A stretch of 64,000 nt of DNA from an uncultured Pelagibacteraceae bacterium (GTDB lineage: Bacteria; Pseudomonadota; Alphaproteobacteria; Pelagibacterales; Pelagibacteraceae): assembly GCA_902571975.1 (NCBI GenBank), contig CACGED010000002.1, positions 90,129 to 154,128 on the forward strand. Direction: 5' to 3'. Below are positions 7,784-17,122 of the stretch, piece by piece. The notes under the pieces are model-generated. The model had not been told where the DNA came from and made no database searches. It saw only the letters and a program-made list of their open reading frames with translations. The position numbers and the translations under genes are program-made. Position 1 is the stretch's first letter; each line of letters opens with the position of its first letter.

Positions 7784-9598
7784 TTAATGTTGTTTTCCAA
7801 GTATGGTTTTACCACTTGGTACACGCACATCATCAACCATCTTCTGAGTAGCTGCGTCTGGTGCTGCAGTTATTAAACTGACAACAATCATAGAAACTAA
7901 ACTTACAGCTGCTCCAACTATTCCAAAAGTTAGTTGAGTTATGCCTAAGAACCCAGATCCACCACTTCGTACCCAAACTAGATACGCAGTTCCTGAGATC
8001 AGTCCTAACAGCATTCCCGCAACAGCTCCTGGTGCATTAGCTCTCTTCCACCATACACCAAGTACAAGTGGGAAGAATAGTCCAGACATCGCAAAGTCAA
8101 AAGCCCAAATTACCGAACCTAGAATACCTTGTATCTCTAGTGCAGCAATTGTAGCTCCTGCAAAACCAATCAATACAAGTAACACCCTTGCAACAATTAA
8201 TCTTTTTGCAGTTTCAGCTTTTGGATTAATGATTTTGTAGTAAACATCATGTGATAACGCATTTGAAATAGCTAAAACTAATCCATCTGCAGTTGACATG
8301 GCAGCAGCCATACCTCCAGCAGCAACTAGTCCAGATATTACATAAGGTAATCCAGCAATTTCAGGTGTTGCTAATACAACAGCACTACCTTTCATAAAGA
8401 ACTCATTAAGTTCGAGAGTTCCATTGCCATTAAAGTCACTTACAAACATCAACTTCGCTTGGTTCCAGTTTTGATACCAGTCAAGAGCTTGAACTTCAGT
8501 TATCGATTTACCGATAATTCCAGTAGCTAGATTAGGATCCATCAAAGAAATTTTTGATAGAGTAGCTAACATTGGAGCTGAAGAGTAAAGTAGGAATATA
8601 AAGAATAACGACCAACCTACAGATCTTCTAGCTGTTCTTACACTTGGAGTAGTAAAGTATCTCATCATAACGTGAGGTAATGATGCTGTTCCTGCCATCA
8701 TACAAACTGCTAATGATATAAATGCCCAAGGTGTTGCATTAACTGAAGAGTGCGGTTTGGTAATTCCCGCCAATCCTTTTGGAACTGTAGCTAAATCTGC
8801 AGCTGAGTTTTTAACAAATCCAAATTGACCTTCAAGTTCTGCAATTCTTGCTACTTCGTCAGCTAACATGAAGTGAGGGAAGAAGCCTGCACCAATATTG
8901 TTACTTATCCAGAATACTGGAAGTAAATAAGCAATAATTAATACAATATATTGAGCAACTTGTGTCCAAGTTACTGCTCTCATTCCACCAAGCATTGAGC
9001 ACATCAAAATACTAGCTAGTCCAACGTAAACTGCAATTTCAAATGGAATATCTAAAGCAACAGAAGCAATTGTTCCTGTAGCATTAATTTGAGCAGTCAC
9101 ATAAGTGAATGATGCAACAGTTAAGACAATAACGGCACTAAATCTTGCTAAGTTACCACCGTAACGAGTTCCTATAAAATCTGGTACAGTATAACATCCA
9201 AATTTTCTAAGATATGGTGCTAACAAAGATGCAACTAGTACATATCCACCAGTCCATCCAACAAGCAGTGCCATATAACCATAGCCTTTAAAATAAATAC
9301 CACCTGCCATGGCTACAAAAGATGCACCAGACATCCAGTCTGCTGCAGTTGCCATTCCATTAAATACGGTAGGTACTTGCCTTCCAGCTACGTAATAAGC
9401 GTCTGTTTGAAGTGTTCTTGATAACCAACCAATTAAAGCATAAATCAAAACTGTAAAAGCAACAAAAAAGATACCAATCATTTTTGCGGACATTCCAGCT
9501 TGCTCAGCTATGGCCATTATGATGATAAATACTAGAAAACCTCCAGTATATATTCCATAGACCTTCGGTAGATTATCTATAAATTTACCTTTTATCAT
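7784..9598 (-). CDS. Sodium:solute symporter, cation/acetate symporter-like (VC_2705 type) large subunit
   Basis: 604 residues with about 13 membrane helices. ADWMSGASFVAMAGGIYFKG, GCYTVPDFIGTRYGG and MGGMRAVTWTQVAQY are hallmark strings of the ActP-like solute:sodium symporters. The subgroup with a separate small DUF4212 subunit (encoded immediately upstream, overlapping by 4 bases) is called the VC_2705 type. It probably imports acetate or another short carboxylate with Na+, which fits acetyl-CoA synthetase close by. An extramembrane loop contains D388-FNGNGTLELN-E399, matching the 12-residue EF-hand calcium loop. A long insert with EVARIAELEGQFGFVKNSAA is also visible. The final ~35 residues after the last helix are soluble. 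Substrate is inferred. Confidence 0.88.
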   Translation of the reverse strand: MIKGKFIDNLPKVYGIYTGGFLVFIIIMAIAEQAGMSAKMIGIFFVAFTVLIYALIGWLSRTLQTDAYYVAGRQVPTVFNGMATAADWMSGASFVAMAGGIYFKGYGYMALLVGWTGGYVLVASLLAPYLRKFGCYTVPDFIGTRYGGNLARFSAVIVLTVASFTYVTAQINATGTIASVALDIPFEIAVYVGLASILMCSMLGGMRAVTWTQVAQYIVLIIAYLLPVFWISNNIGAGFFPHFMLADEVARIAELEGQFGFVKNSAADLATVPKGLAGITKPHSSVNATPWAFISLAVCMMAGTASLPHVMMRYFTTPSVRTARRSVGWSLFFIFLLYSSAPMLATLSKISLMDPNLATGIIGKSITEVQALDWYQNWNQAKLMFVSDFNGNGTLELNEFFMKGSAVVLATPEIAGLPYVISGLVAAGGMAAAMSTADGLVLAISNALSHDVYYKIINPKAETAKRLIVARVLLVLIGFAGATIAALEIQGILGSVIWAFDFAMSGLFFPLVLGVWWKRANAPGAVAGMLLGLISGTAYLVWVRSGGSGFLGITQLTFGIVGAAVSLVSMIVVSLITAAPDAATQKMVDDVRVPSGKTILGKQH

Positions 9599-9861
9599 TG
9601 TTCACCCTCTCTTTCAGTAAATCCGAACTCATCATCAATTTTCTCTTGTCGACCGGCAAACCAGAAAATTAGTATGACGAAGATTGCAAGTGATCCCTGA
9701 CATGTAAACCAATACGTTAAAGGATATCCAAATGGTCTAATGCTAGATTCTTGCATTTCGGCTCCGAAAAGAAAGATGCCAATTGAGAAAACAAACCAAA
9801 TTGCTAATGTGACAAACAGCAAGTTTCTGGTTTTTTCCCAGTGTTGTTCTTGTTTTGACAT
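9595..9861 (-). CDS. Sodium:solute symporter small subunit (DUF4212)
   Basis: 88 residues with two membrane helices (~13-33 and ~47-68) and charged ends. HWEKTRNLL, IRPFGYPLTYWFTCQGS and FWFAGRQEKIDDEFGF match the small partner subunit of VC_2705-type symporters (DUF4212). It overlaps the large subunit by 4 bases, so the pair is translationally coupled. A strong ribosome-binding site (AGGAGAGAG, 9867-9875) precedes it, rare in this window and a sign of high expression. It is divergent from the gene at 9982, with both promoters in the 120-base gap. Confidence 0.88.
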   Translation of the reverse strand: MSKQEQHWEKTRNLLFVTLAIWFVFSIGIFLFGAEMQESSIRPFGYPLTYWFTCQGSLAIFVILIFWFAGRQEKIDDEFGFTEREGEQ

Positions 9862-9866
9862 TTTTT

Positions 9867-9875
9867 CTCTCTCCT
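9867..9875 (-). promoter_or_regulatory. Strong Shine-Dalgarno for the symporter small subunit
   Basis: AGGAGAGAG on the minus strand, ending 5 bases before the ATG at 9861. Most genes here lack a recognisable site, so this one stands out and supports the chosen start. Confidence 0.7.
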
Positions 9876-9981
9876 ATAGGTTAAAGAAAGAATCATACCG
9901 ATAATCAAACTTATTTAAACCCTTAAAAACACTCGATATTGTGTCATTTTTACATTATACATCAACATATTAGGTACATAA

Positions 9982-10608
9982 ATGGCCCTTAAATACAGAT
10001 TCAACTTAAAAGATATAAATCTTCAAGATTTCAAAGTTTATTTAGTTGCAATGTTCAAAGGAATTTTGCCAAAGAAAAAAATAAAAAATATCGAAGACCT
10101 TGGGGAATTTATTCAGCAAAAATCAGCTTGGGTATCACAAGTTACTTTATATAACTATTTGAAAACTAGAATGGGCACTAAATGGGTTCTACATTTCGAT
10201 GATGAAACATTTTTAAAATCAATTAACACTGCCAAATGGAATATATATGCAATTTCGCTTCAAGATTTATCCTTTTACACAATTTCATATTTAAATGTTT
10301 TTTTTAATTATCAAGAAACCAATAAAGCTTCTGAAATTTATAATAATATTTTGGACAAAGAATTAGAGAATGGAATGCCTAAGGAAATTATTGATGAAGC
10401 GAGGGCTAGTTTTCAGAAAAGATTAGATAAAATTAAATGGGATGACTATTATAAGTCTTGGCCATTTAATGAAAGTGCTCTTGCATTGTATAATTGGGCT
10501 CCGGTGGCTACTGAACTAAAATCCATAGATAGAAAAATAGTCCTTAATTCTATGATTTTAAAATGGGACAATATTAAGGAAGAGTTTTCTAAACTAATAA
10601 AGATCTAG
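9982..10608 (+). CDS. Conserved-type hypothetical protein
   Basis: 208 residues, soluble, with many Trp and Tyr. Features include [41 protein letters not shown] and, near the end, [20 protein letters not shown] do not recognise a named family. It has no signal peptide, membrane helix or nucleotide-binding motif. It is divergent from the symporter operon, and its last four bases overlap the end of acs on the other strand. The codon style matches the neighbouring core genes, so it is probably a real, conserved alphaproteobacterial gene rather than a recent arrival. Function unknown. Confidence 0.7.
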   Translation: MALKYRFNLKDINLQDFKVYLVAMFKGILPKKKIKNIEDLGEFIQQKSAWVSQVTLYNYLKTRMGTKWVLHFDDETFLKSINTAKWNIYAISLQDLSFYTISYLNVFFNYQETNKASEIYNNILDKELENGMPKEIIDEARASFQKRLDKIKWDDYYKSWPFNESALALYNWAPVATELKSIDRKIVLNSMILKWDNIKEEFSKLIKI

Positions 10609-12590
10609 ATATTTTTTCTATTATCGACCAAGCTTTCAACAACCGAAGGATCAGCTAAAGTGGTTGTATCTCCTAATTGACCATGTTCATTAGCAGCAAT
10701 TTTTCGAAGAATTCTTCTCATTATTTTTCCAGATCTTGTTTTTGGAAGTCCAGGAGCAAATTGAATTAAGTCAGGAGTTGCTATTGGACCAATTTGTTTC
10801 CTTACCCAAAGTTTTAAGTCTCTTTCTAAATCAAGAGTGCTTTTTTCTCCAACATTTAAAGTTACATAGCAGTAAAGCCCATTTCCTTTTATGTCATGTG
10901 GATATCCAACCACTGCTGCTTCTGCCACCTTTGGATGAGCTACAAACGCGCTCTCAATTTCTGCAGTACCCAAATTATGTCCAGAAACAATAATTACATC
11001 ATCTACTCTTCCTGTAATCCAATAGTATCCATCCTTATCTCTTCTGCAGCCATCACCTGTAAAATATTTTCCGTCAAACTGTGAAAAATAAGTATCTATA
11101 AATCTTTGATGGTCACCATACACACTTCTCATTTGTCCAGGCCATGATTGTGAAATACAAAGTCTACCTTGTGCTTCTCCTTTTAAAACTTTGCCATCTT
11201 TATCTAAGATTTCTGGTTTAATTCCATAAAATGGTTTTGTTGCAGAACCAGGTTTTAAATCTATGGCACCAGTTTGAGGACTGATCAAAATTCCACCTGT
11301 TTCTGTTTGCCACCAAGTATCAACGATAGGACATCTGCTATCACCAACAGTTTTATAGTACCACTCCCATGCTTCAGGATTAATTGGTTCACCCACAGTG
11401 CCTAGAAGTTTTAAAGTTTTTCTAGATGTTTTCTTTACAGGTTTATCACCTTCCCTCATTAAAGCTCTGATTGCCGTTGGTGCTGTATAAAAAATATTAA
11501 CTTTATATTTATCAACTATTTGCCACCATCTAGATGTATCGGGATAAGTAGGTATTCCCTCAAACATAATTGTAGTTGCACCATTAGCAAGTGGACCATA
11601 AATAATATAACTATGTCCTGTAACCCAACCTATATCAGCCGTGCACCAGTAAATATCTTTAGGTTTATAATTAAAAATATATTGGTGAGTCATTGATGCA
11701 TAAACCATATATCCGCCAGTTGTATGTAGTACACCTTTTGGTTTCCCAGTTGAACCAGATGTGTAAAGAATGAATAATGGATCCTCAGCATTCATTTCCT
11801 CAGGCTCACATTTTGCTGAAACTTTACTTGTCATTTTGTGATACCAAACATCACGATCATTAAACCAATCAATTTTTTTTGTACCTGTTCTCTTTACAAC
11901 AACACATTTCTTTACGTTGGGACAGCTCTGCAAAGCTTCATCTGTAATAGATTTTAAAGGAATTGTTTTGCCGCCTCTCACACCTTCATCTGCAGTTATC
12001 ACATAATCAGATTCGCAATCATTAATTCTACCTGAAATACTATCTGGTGAAAAACCTCCAAATATTATGGAGTGAACTGCACCTATTCTAGCACATGCAA
12101 GCATTGTGTAGGCAAGTTCTGGTATCATAGTAAGATAAATAGTTACTCTATCACCCTTTTGAACTCCCAAATTTTTTAATCCATTTGCTGCTTTTGAAAC
12201 TTCTTTATGAAGTTCTTTATATGTAATTTTTTTTTGAACTTTAGGATCGTCTCCTACCCAAATAATTGCAGTTTTGTTAGCATTCTTTTTAAGATGCCTA
12301 TCAATGCAATTCGCTGAGGCATTTAAAGTACCATCATAGAACCATTTGATATGTACATCATCTTTACTATATTTAACGTCTTTAATTTTTTTATAAGGTT
12401 TAATCCAATTAATTCTTTTTCCTTCCTTTTTCCAAAATCCATCATTGTCTTTAATCGACTCATTATATTTCTTTATATATTGTGATTTATTAACTGTAGC
12501 TTTACTTATCCATTCTTTCTGAGTTTTATAAATTGTCTCTTTAGGTTTTTTAGAGGTTACTTTTTTTTTTACTTTTTTTTTCTTAGGCAT
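10605..12590 (-). CDS. acs: Acetyl-CoA synthetase
   Basis: 661 residues, full length. It activates acetate with ATP and CoA through acetyl-AMP. Motifs seen are the P-loop-like [22 protein letters not shown] for substrate and AMP binding, and the C-terminal [11 protein letters not shown] with catalytic Lys622, the site usually controlled by acetylation. The N-terminus has a Lys-rich stretch ([17 protein letters not shown]) not typical of the family, probably disordered. Its start overlaps the end of the EVE gene by 8 bases. With the sodium:carboxylate symporter just beyond, this makes an uptake and activation module for acetate. Confidence 0.96.
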   Translation of the reverse strand: MPKKKKVKKKVTSKKPKETIYKTQKEWISKATVNKSQYIKKYNESIKDNDGFWKKEGKRINWIKPYKKIKDVKYSKDDVHIKWFYDGTLNASANCIDRHLKKNANKTAIIWVGDDPKVQKKITYKELHKEVSKAANGLKNLGVQKGDRVTIYLTMIPELAYTMLACARIGAVHSIIFGGFSPDSISGRINDCESDYVITADEGVRGGKTIPLKSITDEALQSCPNVKKCVVVKRTGTKKIDWFNDRDVWYHKMTSKVSAKCEPEEMNAEDPLFILYTSGSTGKPKGVLHTTGGYMVYASMTHQYIFNYKPKDIYWCTADIGWVTGHSYIIYGPLANGATTIMFEGIPTYPDTSRWWQIVDKYKVNIFYTAPTAIRALMREGDKPVKKTSRKTLKLLGTVGEPINPEAWEWYYKTVGDSRCPIVDTWWQTETGGILISPQTGAIDLKPGSATKPFYGIKPEILDKDGKVLKGEAQGRLCISQSWPGQMRSVYGDHQRFIDTYFSQFDGKYFTGDGCRRDKDGYYWITGRVDDVIIVSGHNLGTAEIESAFVAHPKVAEAAVVGYPHDIKGNGLYCYVTLNVGEKSTLDLERDLKLWVRKQIGPIATPDLIQFAPGLPKTRSGKIMRRILRKIAANEHGQLGDTTTLADPSVVESLVDNRKNI

Positions 12591-13017
12591 GAATTTTTTT
12601 TTGATTAATTCTACCCATCTTCAAAATTATTTTCCAGCTTTTAGTATCAATTGGCATAACAGACAGTCTACTTTGTCTAATTAGAGATAAGTTCTCTAAA
12701 GCCTTAGTTTTTTTGATGTTTTTAAGTGTTACAGGATTTTGAAGTTTACTTTTAAATCTAACTTTAACTGCAACAAACCTTTTTTCCTTATCTGTTGGAT
12801 CAATGAATGCCGTTCTAATAACCTCTACTATACCAACTATTTCTTTCCCAATATTTGAGTGATAAAAAAAACAAAGATCTCCTTTTCCCATTTTTTTTAA
12901 GTTATTTGCTGCTTGATAATTTCTTACACCATCCCAGTCGGCTCCTTTTTCTCCAGCTTTGATTTGTTGATCAATCGACCAAACATCAGGCTCAGATTTC
13001 ATTAACCAGTACTGCAT
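12583..13017 (-). CDS. EVE domain-containing protein
   Basis: 144 residues, a complete EVE (PUA-like, thymocyte nuclear protein 1 type) domain. [34 protein letters not shown] and [10 protein letters not shown] are diagnostic. EVE domains bind modified bases in DNA or RNA; the bacterial stand-alone form has no settled role. It is followed by acs with an 8-base overlap. The same protein's first 42 residues occur again as a broken copy at 14025-14153, with an SGNH gene in between, pointing to an insertion by recombination at this locus. Confidence 0.93.
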   Translation of the reverse strand: MQYWLMKSEPDVWSIDQQIKAGEKGADWDGVRNYQAANNLKKMGKGDLCFFYHSNIGKEIVGIVEVIRTAFIDPTDKEKRFVAVKVRFKSKLQNPVTLKNIKKTKALENLSLIRQSRLSVMPIDTKSWKIILKMGRINQKKIHA

Positions 13018-13035
13018 TTATTTAATTTCCATTTT

Positions 13036-14028
13036 TTAGTTATTTTCAAAATTATAAATTTTCATCAAATAATCATTAATTATCGAAGCTGTTAAATTAT
13101 TTCCTTTAAGTGTTTGGTGTATTCGATCACAAAAAAGTTTTTCATTCTTATAATTTTTAAGAACTTTTGAAGCTTCTTCCTCTGTCTTAAAGTAAAATAC
13201 TCCATATTTCTCTGATAATTTTTCAGCAGAATTAAACCAATAATCATAAAATTCTATGTGCAGTATCTCACCAGAGGATTCAATACCAAATAGAGAAATA
13301 ATGTGAAAATCAATATCGTAACGTTTTGCAAAATTAATTGCGTTAATTGTATTTTGCTCATACTTTTTTATACTTTTTTCATAGTTTAGGCTCTCGATTT
13401 GTTCACCGATTATGTTTGGCTGGTAACCAATTATTTTGAAAGTTATTCTTTCAATTAGATCGTTAAGTAAAAAATAAAAGACTGAATTTAATTTTAAAGT
13501 ATAATCTATTCTTTTCATAAGTTTAAGTTTAGATTTATCTATTGGTCCAAAATTAAATTGGTCATTATATTTTCCGGCCCATAGTATAATATCAGGTTTT
13601 TCTTTTAAGTTTTGATCATACAAAATATCAATAGCATAGTTGGTCGAATTACCTTTTTTTCCAAAGTTTTTTACTATTATAGATTTATTTAAATTTGATA
13701 ATTCATCTGGCCAAGAGGACGTATAGTGACCACACTTAGGTTCGTCTCCTTCAGTAGTAGATCCACCAAAAGTCCATATATCTATTCTTTCAGATTTATT
13801 ATAATTTTTTTTTGTTTTTTTAAACTTCTTAGAGTTGTTTGCATAAAGCAAAAAGTCAAATTCAGATAAATCATTTATTCTAAAAATTATAGTTTTATTA
13901 AATCCATAGCTATAAATAACTTTATTTTTAGTAATAATAAAAACTAAGGACCTTGAAAATAATTCAATTAATAAAAAAAATAAAAAAAAAATTAAAAATA
14001 AAAAAAAAATTTTTTTTGAAGCTTTCAT
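13036..14028 (-). CDS. SGNH/GDSL-type hydrolase, membrane-anchored
   Basis: 330 residues. A single hydrophobic helix (about 8-30) anchors or exports it. The hydrolase domain has block I WTFGGSTTEGDEP (nucleophile Ser), a later GKKGNSTNYA, WAGKYNDQFNF (block III-like Asn) and the C-terminal CDRIHQTLKGN giving the Asp-x-x-His pair. These enzymes act on ester bonds, often acyl groups on surface polysaccharides. The N-terminal ~50 codons are poly-A/T rich. The ATG overlaps the stop of the broken EVE copy (ATGA), so translation may be coupled. Very low GC and the flanking EVE duplication suggest an accessory gene gained here. Confidence 0.78.
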   Translation of the reverse strand: MKASKKIFFLFLIFFLFFLLIELFSRSLVFIITKNKVIYSYGFNKTIIFRINDLSEFDFLLYANNSKKFKKTKKNYNKSERIDIWTFGGSTTEGDEPKCGHYTSSWPDELSNLNKSIIVKNFGKKGNSTNYAIDILYDQNLKEKPDIILWAGKYNDQFNFGPIDKSKLKLMKRIDYTLKLNSVFYFLLNDLIERITFKIIGYQPNIIGEQIESLNYEKSIKKYEQNTINAINFAKRYDIDFHIISLFGIESSGEILHIEFYDYWFNSAEKLSEKYGVFYFKTEEEASKVLKNYKNEKLFCDRIHQTLKGNNLTASIINDYLMKIYNFENN

Positions 14029-14153
14029 TTTATTAAATTATTAAGAGCTTGATAATTTCTTACACCATCCCAAGAAACTCTTTTTTTCCCAGCTTTTTTT
14101 TGTTGATTAATTGACCATACATTAGGTTCGGATTTTAATAACCAGTACTTCAT
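14025..14153 (-). pseudogene. Truncated second copy of the EVE gene start
   Basis: An ORF of 42 codons begins MKYWLLKSEPNVWSINQQ and continues to [15 protein letters not shown] before a stop. Residue by residue it matches the first 42 residues of the intact EVE protein at 12583 in 31 positions. The rest of the EVE domain is absent. Its TGA overlaps the ATG of the SGNH gene, and its ATG lies 4 bases after the stop of the FkbM gene. I read it as a remnant left when genes were inserted between tsaD and EVE. It could still be translated as a short leader peptide. Confidence 0.85.
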
Positions 14154-14157
14154 TAAA

Positions 14158-14970
14158 TTATTTATTTAAAAGATTATAAGCTTCATTTGTAACATACCAA
14201 CCATCAAAAGCTGTTAAACTAGCCAATACTCTAACATAGCCATTTGAAAGCATCAGTTGGTTAATTTTAGTTTGATACTCTGTAAAGTTATGTTCAATAG
14301 TAAAAACTATAGGTCTATATTTTTTAAAATCGAAAGACTTTAAAATTTCATATTCTGATCCCTCTGTATCTATGGATATATAAGATGGTGATTTTGAACT
14401 AAATGACTTCTCAATTACATCATTTAAAGAAATAGATTTTATGGAAACAATTTTTCCATTTCGTGTCCTTTCTCTTGTATTGCCAGGCATCGAAATTTTA
14501 TCACTTTCTTTAAAATCATTAATTGTCGAAAGAACTCCAACATCTGAAACAAAAAAATCTAAATTTTCATTACTTCTAGACCAAATACATTCAGTAATTA
14601 TTTTATTATTTGGTCTATTTTTTTTTAACTCCACATGCCATTGTGGACTTGGCTCTGATAAGTAGCCACTCCAATTCATATTTTTTTCAAGAATATATGT
14701 GTTAGATAAATCTATTCCATTTGTTGCTCCAAATTCTAAAAAAGATTTTTCATATTCATCCCCAATTACAAAAGATGCAAATACATCTTGATATAATTGT
14801 GATTTAATTTCATCAATATTTTTAATGTGTTCTATAAAATTTGATAAAAGTTTATCGTCTTTATCATTAATCATATTCTTTTTGTAAGCTTGTTCTAATA
14901 TTTTATGATGGTTTAAATTATTTTGCTTTACATAAGAAGCTGTTACAAAAAAATTTACCTTATTTTGCAT
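14158..14970 (-). CDS. FkbM family methyltransferase
   Basis: 270 residues. The FkbM core is visible in the second half. FLEFGATNGIDLSNT is the SAM-binding glycine loop, and SYISIDTEGSEYEILKSFDF is the family's signature, followed by RPIVFTIEHN. The first ~65 residues are a helical extension. Such enzymes O-methylate sugars or other acceptors, often in surface polysaccharide synthesis. It shares the small insertion between tsaD and the EVE gene with an SGNH hydrolase, so the two may both modify a surface glycan; that link is inference. The start overlaps a 40-codon basic ORF by 11 bases. Confidence 0.82.
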   Translation of the reverse strand: MQNKVNFFVTASYVKQNNLNHHKILEQAYKKNMINDKDDKLLSNFIEHIKNIDEIKSQLYQDVFASFVIGDEYEKSFLEFGATNGIDLSNTYILEKNMNWSGYLSEPSPQWHVELKKNRPNNKIITECIWSRSNENLDFFVSDVGVLSTINDFKESDKISMPGNTRERTRNGKIVSIKSISLNDVIEKSFSSKSPSYISIDTEGSEYEILKSFDFKKYRPIVFTIEHNFTEYQTKINQLMLSNGYVRVLASLTAFDGWYVTNEAYNLLNK

Positions 14971-15082
14971 GTTTATTTTTTTTTCTCTCTTTTTTATTTT
15001 TTCTTCTTTCTTTAAAAGATAGCTTTGCTTTCTTCATTACGCTTGAGTCTTTAAAAGATTTACCACTATATCTTTTTGACAT
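14960..15082 (-). CDS. Small, very basic 40-residue ORF directly after tsaD
   Basis: ATG follows the tsaD stop with no gap (TAAATG). The product runs MSKRYSGKSFKDSSVMKKAK through LSFKERRKNKKERKKNKHAK, with about 18 Lys/Arg residues in 40. It could be a small nucleic-acid-binding peptide or the start of a decayed gene. Poly-A tracts make chance coding of Lys likely toward its end, but the first 25 codons look ordinary. It overlaps the FkbM start by 11 bases. No family recognised. Confidence 0.4.
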   Translation of the reverse strand: MSKRYSGKSFKDSSVMKKAKLSFKERRKNKKERKKNKHAK

Positions 15083-16156
15083 TTATAATCTAACTCCTGC
15101 TCCTTTTAAAAACTTTGCTTTTTCGTCAAGTGGTAGTCTTGGACTTGCAGGAAGATCTAAATTATCAAATTTCTTGATTTTATACTTTTCAAGACCAACT
15201 AGTGCAATCATGGCTGCATTATCCCCACATAATTTTGGTTCAGGGAAGATTGGTCTAAAATCATTCTTCTTACATACTTTTATTAATTTTTTTCTAATAC
15301 CTTTATTAGCAGCAACACCTCCAGCTATAACAAAAGTTTTACTTTTCATTTTGCTAATTTTTTTGAATTCATCAAAGGCTATTTGTGTTTTTATGTCTAA
15401 AATTTCTTCAATTGTTTTTTGAAAAGATGCTGCAAGATCATATTTCTCTTGCTTGGACTTTATAGTGCTGGATATCTTTAAAATCGCTGTTTTAAGACCT
15501 GCAAATGATAAATTACATCCCCCTTTATTTATAATTGGTTTAGGAAGTTTAAATTTATTTGCATCTCCCTGCTTCGCAAAACTTTCTAACTTTGGTCCTC
15601 CAGGAAATTCAATACCTAAAAGTTTTGCTGTTTTGTCAAATGCTTCTCCTAAAGCATCATCAATTGTTGTTCCTAATCTTTTATATTTTCCAAGTCCATT
15701 CACACTAAGGTATTGTGTATGTCCTCCTGAAATTAATAATAATAAATATGGGAAATCTAAGGTTGTACTAAGTTTTGGACTTAAGGCATGCCCTTCAAGA
15801 TGGTTTACACCAATAAAAGGTATATTTAGGCTTGCAGATAATGCTTTACCGAAATTTAAACCAACAGTAAGACAAACAATTAAGCCTGGTCCAGATGTTG
15901 AAGCAATTGCAGAAACATCATTTAAATTAACACCGCTTTCATTAATTGCTTTTTTTGCAATTAAATCAATTTTTTCAACATGAGATCGTGCTGCAAGCTC
16001 AGGAACCACACCTCCAAATTCTTTATGAATATCAAATTGACTTGAAACTATATTAGATAATATTTTTATCTTACCGTTTTTATCTTCTTCTATGATTGAT
16101 ACTGCTGTTTCATCGCAACTTGTCTCAATTCCAAGGATTATTTTTTTTTCATTCAT
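15083..16156 (-). CDS. tsaD: tRNA N6-adenosine threonylcarbamoyltransferase
   Basis: 357 residues. It transfers the threonylcarbamoyl group to A37 of ANN-reading tRNAs, with TsaB and TsaE as partners (not in the window). Metal-binding HLEGH is at residues 119-123. LLISGGHTQY and IDDALGEAFDKTAKLLG, the ASKHA nucleotide-binding segments, are followed by AGGVAANKGIRKKL and LCGDNAAMIA. Full length. It is divergent from hemC with a 53-base gap. In other alphaproteobacteria tsaD is close to the EVE gene; here an accessory insertion separates them. Confidence 0.97.
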   Translation of the reverse strand: MNEKKIILGIETSCDETAVSIIEEDKNGKIKILSNIVSSQFDIHKEFGGVVPELAARSHVEKIDLIAKKAINESGVNLNDVSAIASTSGPGLIVCLTVGLNFGKALSASLNIPFIGVNHLEGHALSPKLSTTLDFPYLLLLISGGHTQYLSVNGLGKYKRLGTTIDDALGEAFDKTAKLLGIEFPGGPKLESFAKQGDANKFKLPKPIINKGGCNLSFAGLKTAILKISSTIKSKQEKYDLAASFQKTIEEILDIKTQIAFDEFKKISKMKSKTFVIAGGVAANKGIRKKLIKVCKKNDFRPIFPEPKLCGDNAAMIALVGLEKYKIKKFDNLDLPASPRLPLDEKAKFLKGAGVRL

Positions 16157-16209
16157 AAATATTTATAATTAATACAATTAAACTATAAGAATGTAATAAA
16201 AATAAGAAT

Positions 16210-17121
16210 ATGAAAAAGGATAAAATTATTATTGGCACTCGAGGAAGTCAGTTAGCTCAAATTTATACCGAAAAAGTGATAAACCATCTTAAAAAAGTTT
16301 CATCGACCCACATAGAAACAAAAAAAATAGTCACAAGTGGAGATGAAAACCAAAAAGATAGGCTGTCAAACATTGGAGGAAAAGGATTATTTTCAAAAAA
16401 AATTGAAATAGAATTAATTAATAATAATATTGATATAGCTGTTCATGCTTTAAAAGATATGCCATCGATTGAAACAGAGGGACTAATAACAAATTTTTAT
16501 TTAAAAAGAAATTCGCCTAATGAAATTTTTATTAGCAATAACAATATTAAGTTCCAAGACCTTAAACCTAATTCAATAATTGGTACTTCTTCTTACAGGA
16601 GAGAATATCAATTAAAAAGTATTAGATCAGATCTGAATTATAAATTAATAAGAGGAAATGTGGATACTAGGATAAAGAAATTAGAGAATGGAGATTACGA
16701 TGCAATTTTACTTTCTAAAGCTGGCATTGAAGCTTTAGGGTTGACAAATAAAATTACACATGAATTTAATACTGAGGAACTAATACCATGTGCTGGACAA
16801 GGTATTATTGCCATACAATGTAGAGAAAACGATCAAGAAATAATAAATATCTTAGAAAAAATAAATGATGATCAATCGAGAATAATCGCAAATGCTGAAA
16901 GAAAAATCTTAAAAATACTCGAGGGTGACTGTGATACAGCGGTTGGTGTGTATGCAAAGATTGATAAAGATCTTGTAAATATAAAAGCTGAACTTTTTTC
17001 AGTAGATGGCAAACAAAGATTTTTTGTTGAAGAAAGTGAAAATAAAACAATGGTTAAAGATTTAAGTATTAAGATTGGAGAAAAATTAAAATCAGAGTCA
17101 AAGGGATCTTATAAAAGGTAA
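16210..17121 (+). CDS. hemC: Hydroxymethylbilane synthase (porphobilinogen deaminase)
   Basis: 303 residues. It polymerises four porphobilinogens into hydroxymethylbilane for haem. Seen: GTRGSQLAQIYTEKV, AVHALKDMPS with the catalytic Asp, GTSSYRREYQL and RGNVDTRIKKL. Cys241 in EGDCDTAVG carries the dipyrromethane cofactor. The cofactor motif is slightly divergent from the common GGCxxPxG but the Cys is intact. One base separates it from hemD, so the two are an operon, and the haem made also feeds the cytochrome c maturation genes further on. Confidence 0.96.
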   Translation: MKKDKIIIGTRGSQLAQIYTEKVINHLKKVSSTHIETKKIVTSGDENQKDRLSNIGGKGLFSKKIEIELINNNIDIAVHALKDMPSIETEGLITNFYLKRNSPNEIFISNNNIKFQDLKPNSIIGTSSYRREYQLKSIRSDLNYKLIRGNVDTRIKKLENGDYDAILLSKAGIEALGLTNKITHEFNTEELIPCAGQGIIAIQCRENDQEIINILEKINDDQSRIIANAERKILKILEGDCDTAVGVYAKIDKDLVNIKAELFSVDGKQRFFVEESENKTMVKDLSIKIGEKLKSESKGSYKR

Positions 17122-17122
17122 A

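Noticed and set aside
15453..15983. 176-codon plus-strand frame
   Set aside because: Antisense shadow of tsaD, which has all its motifs.
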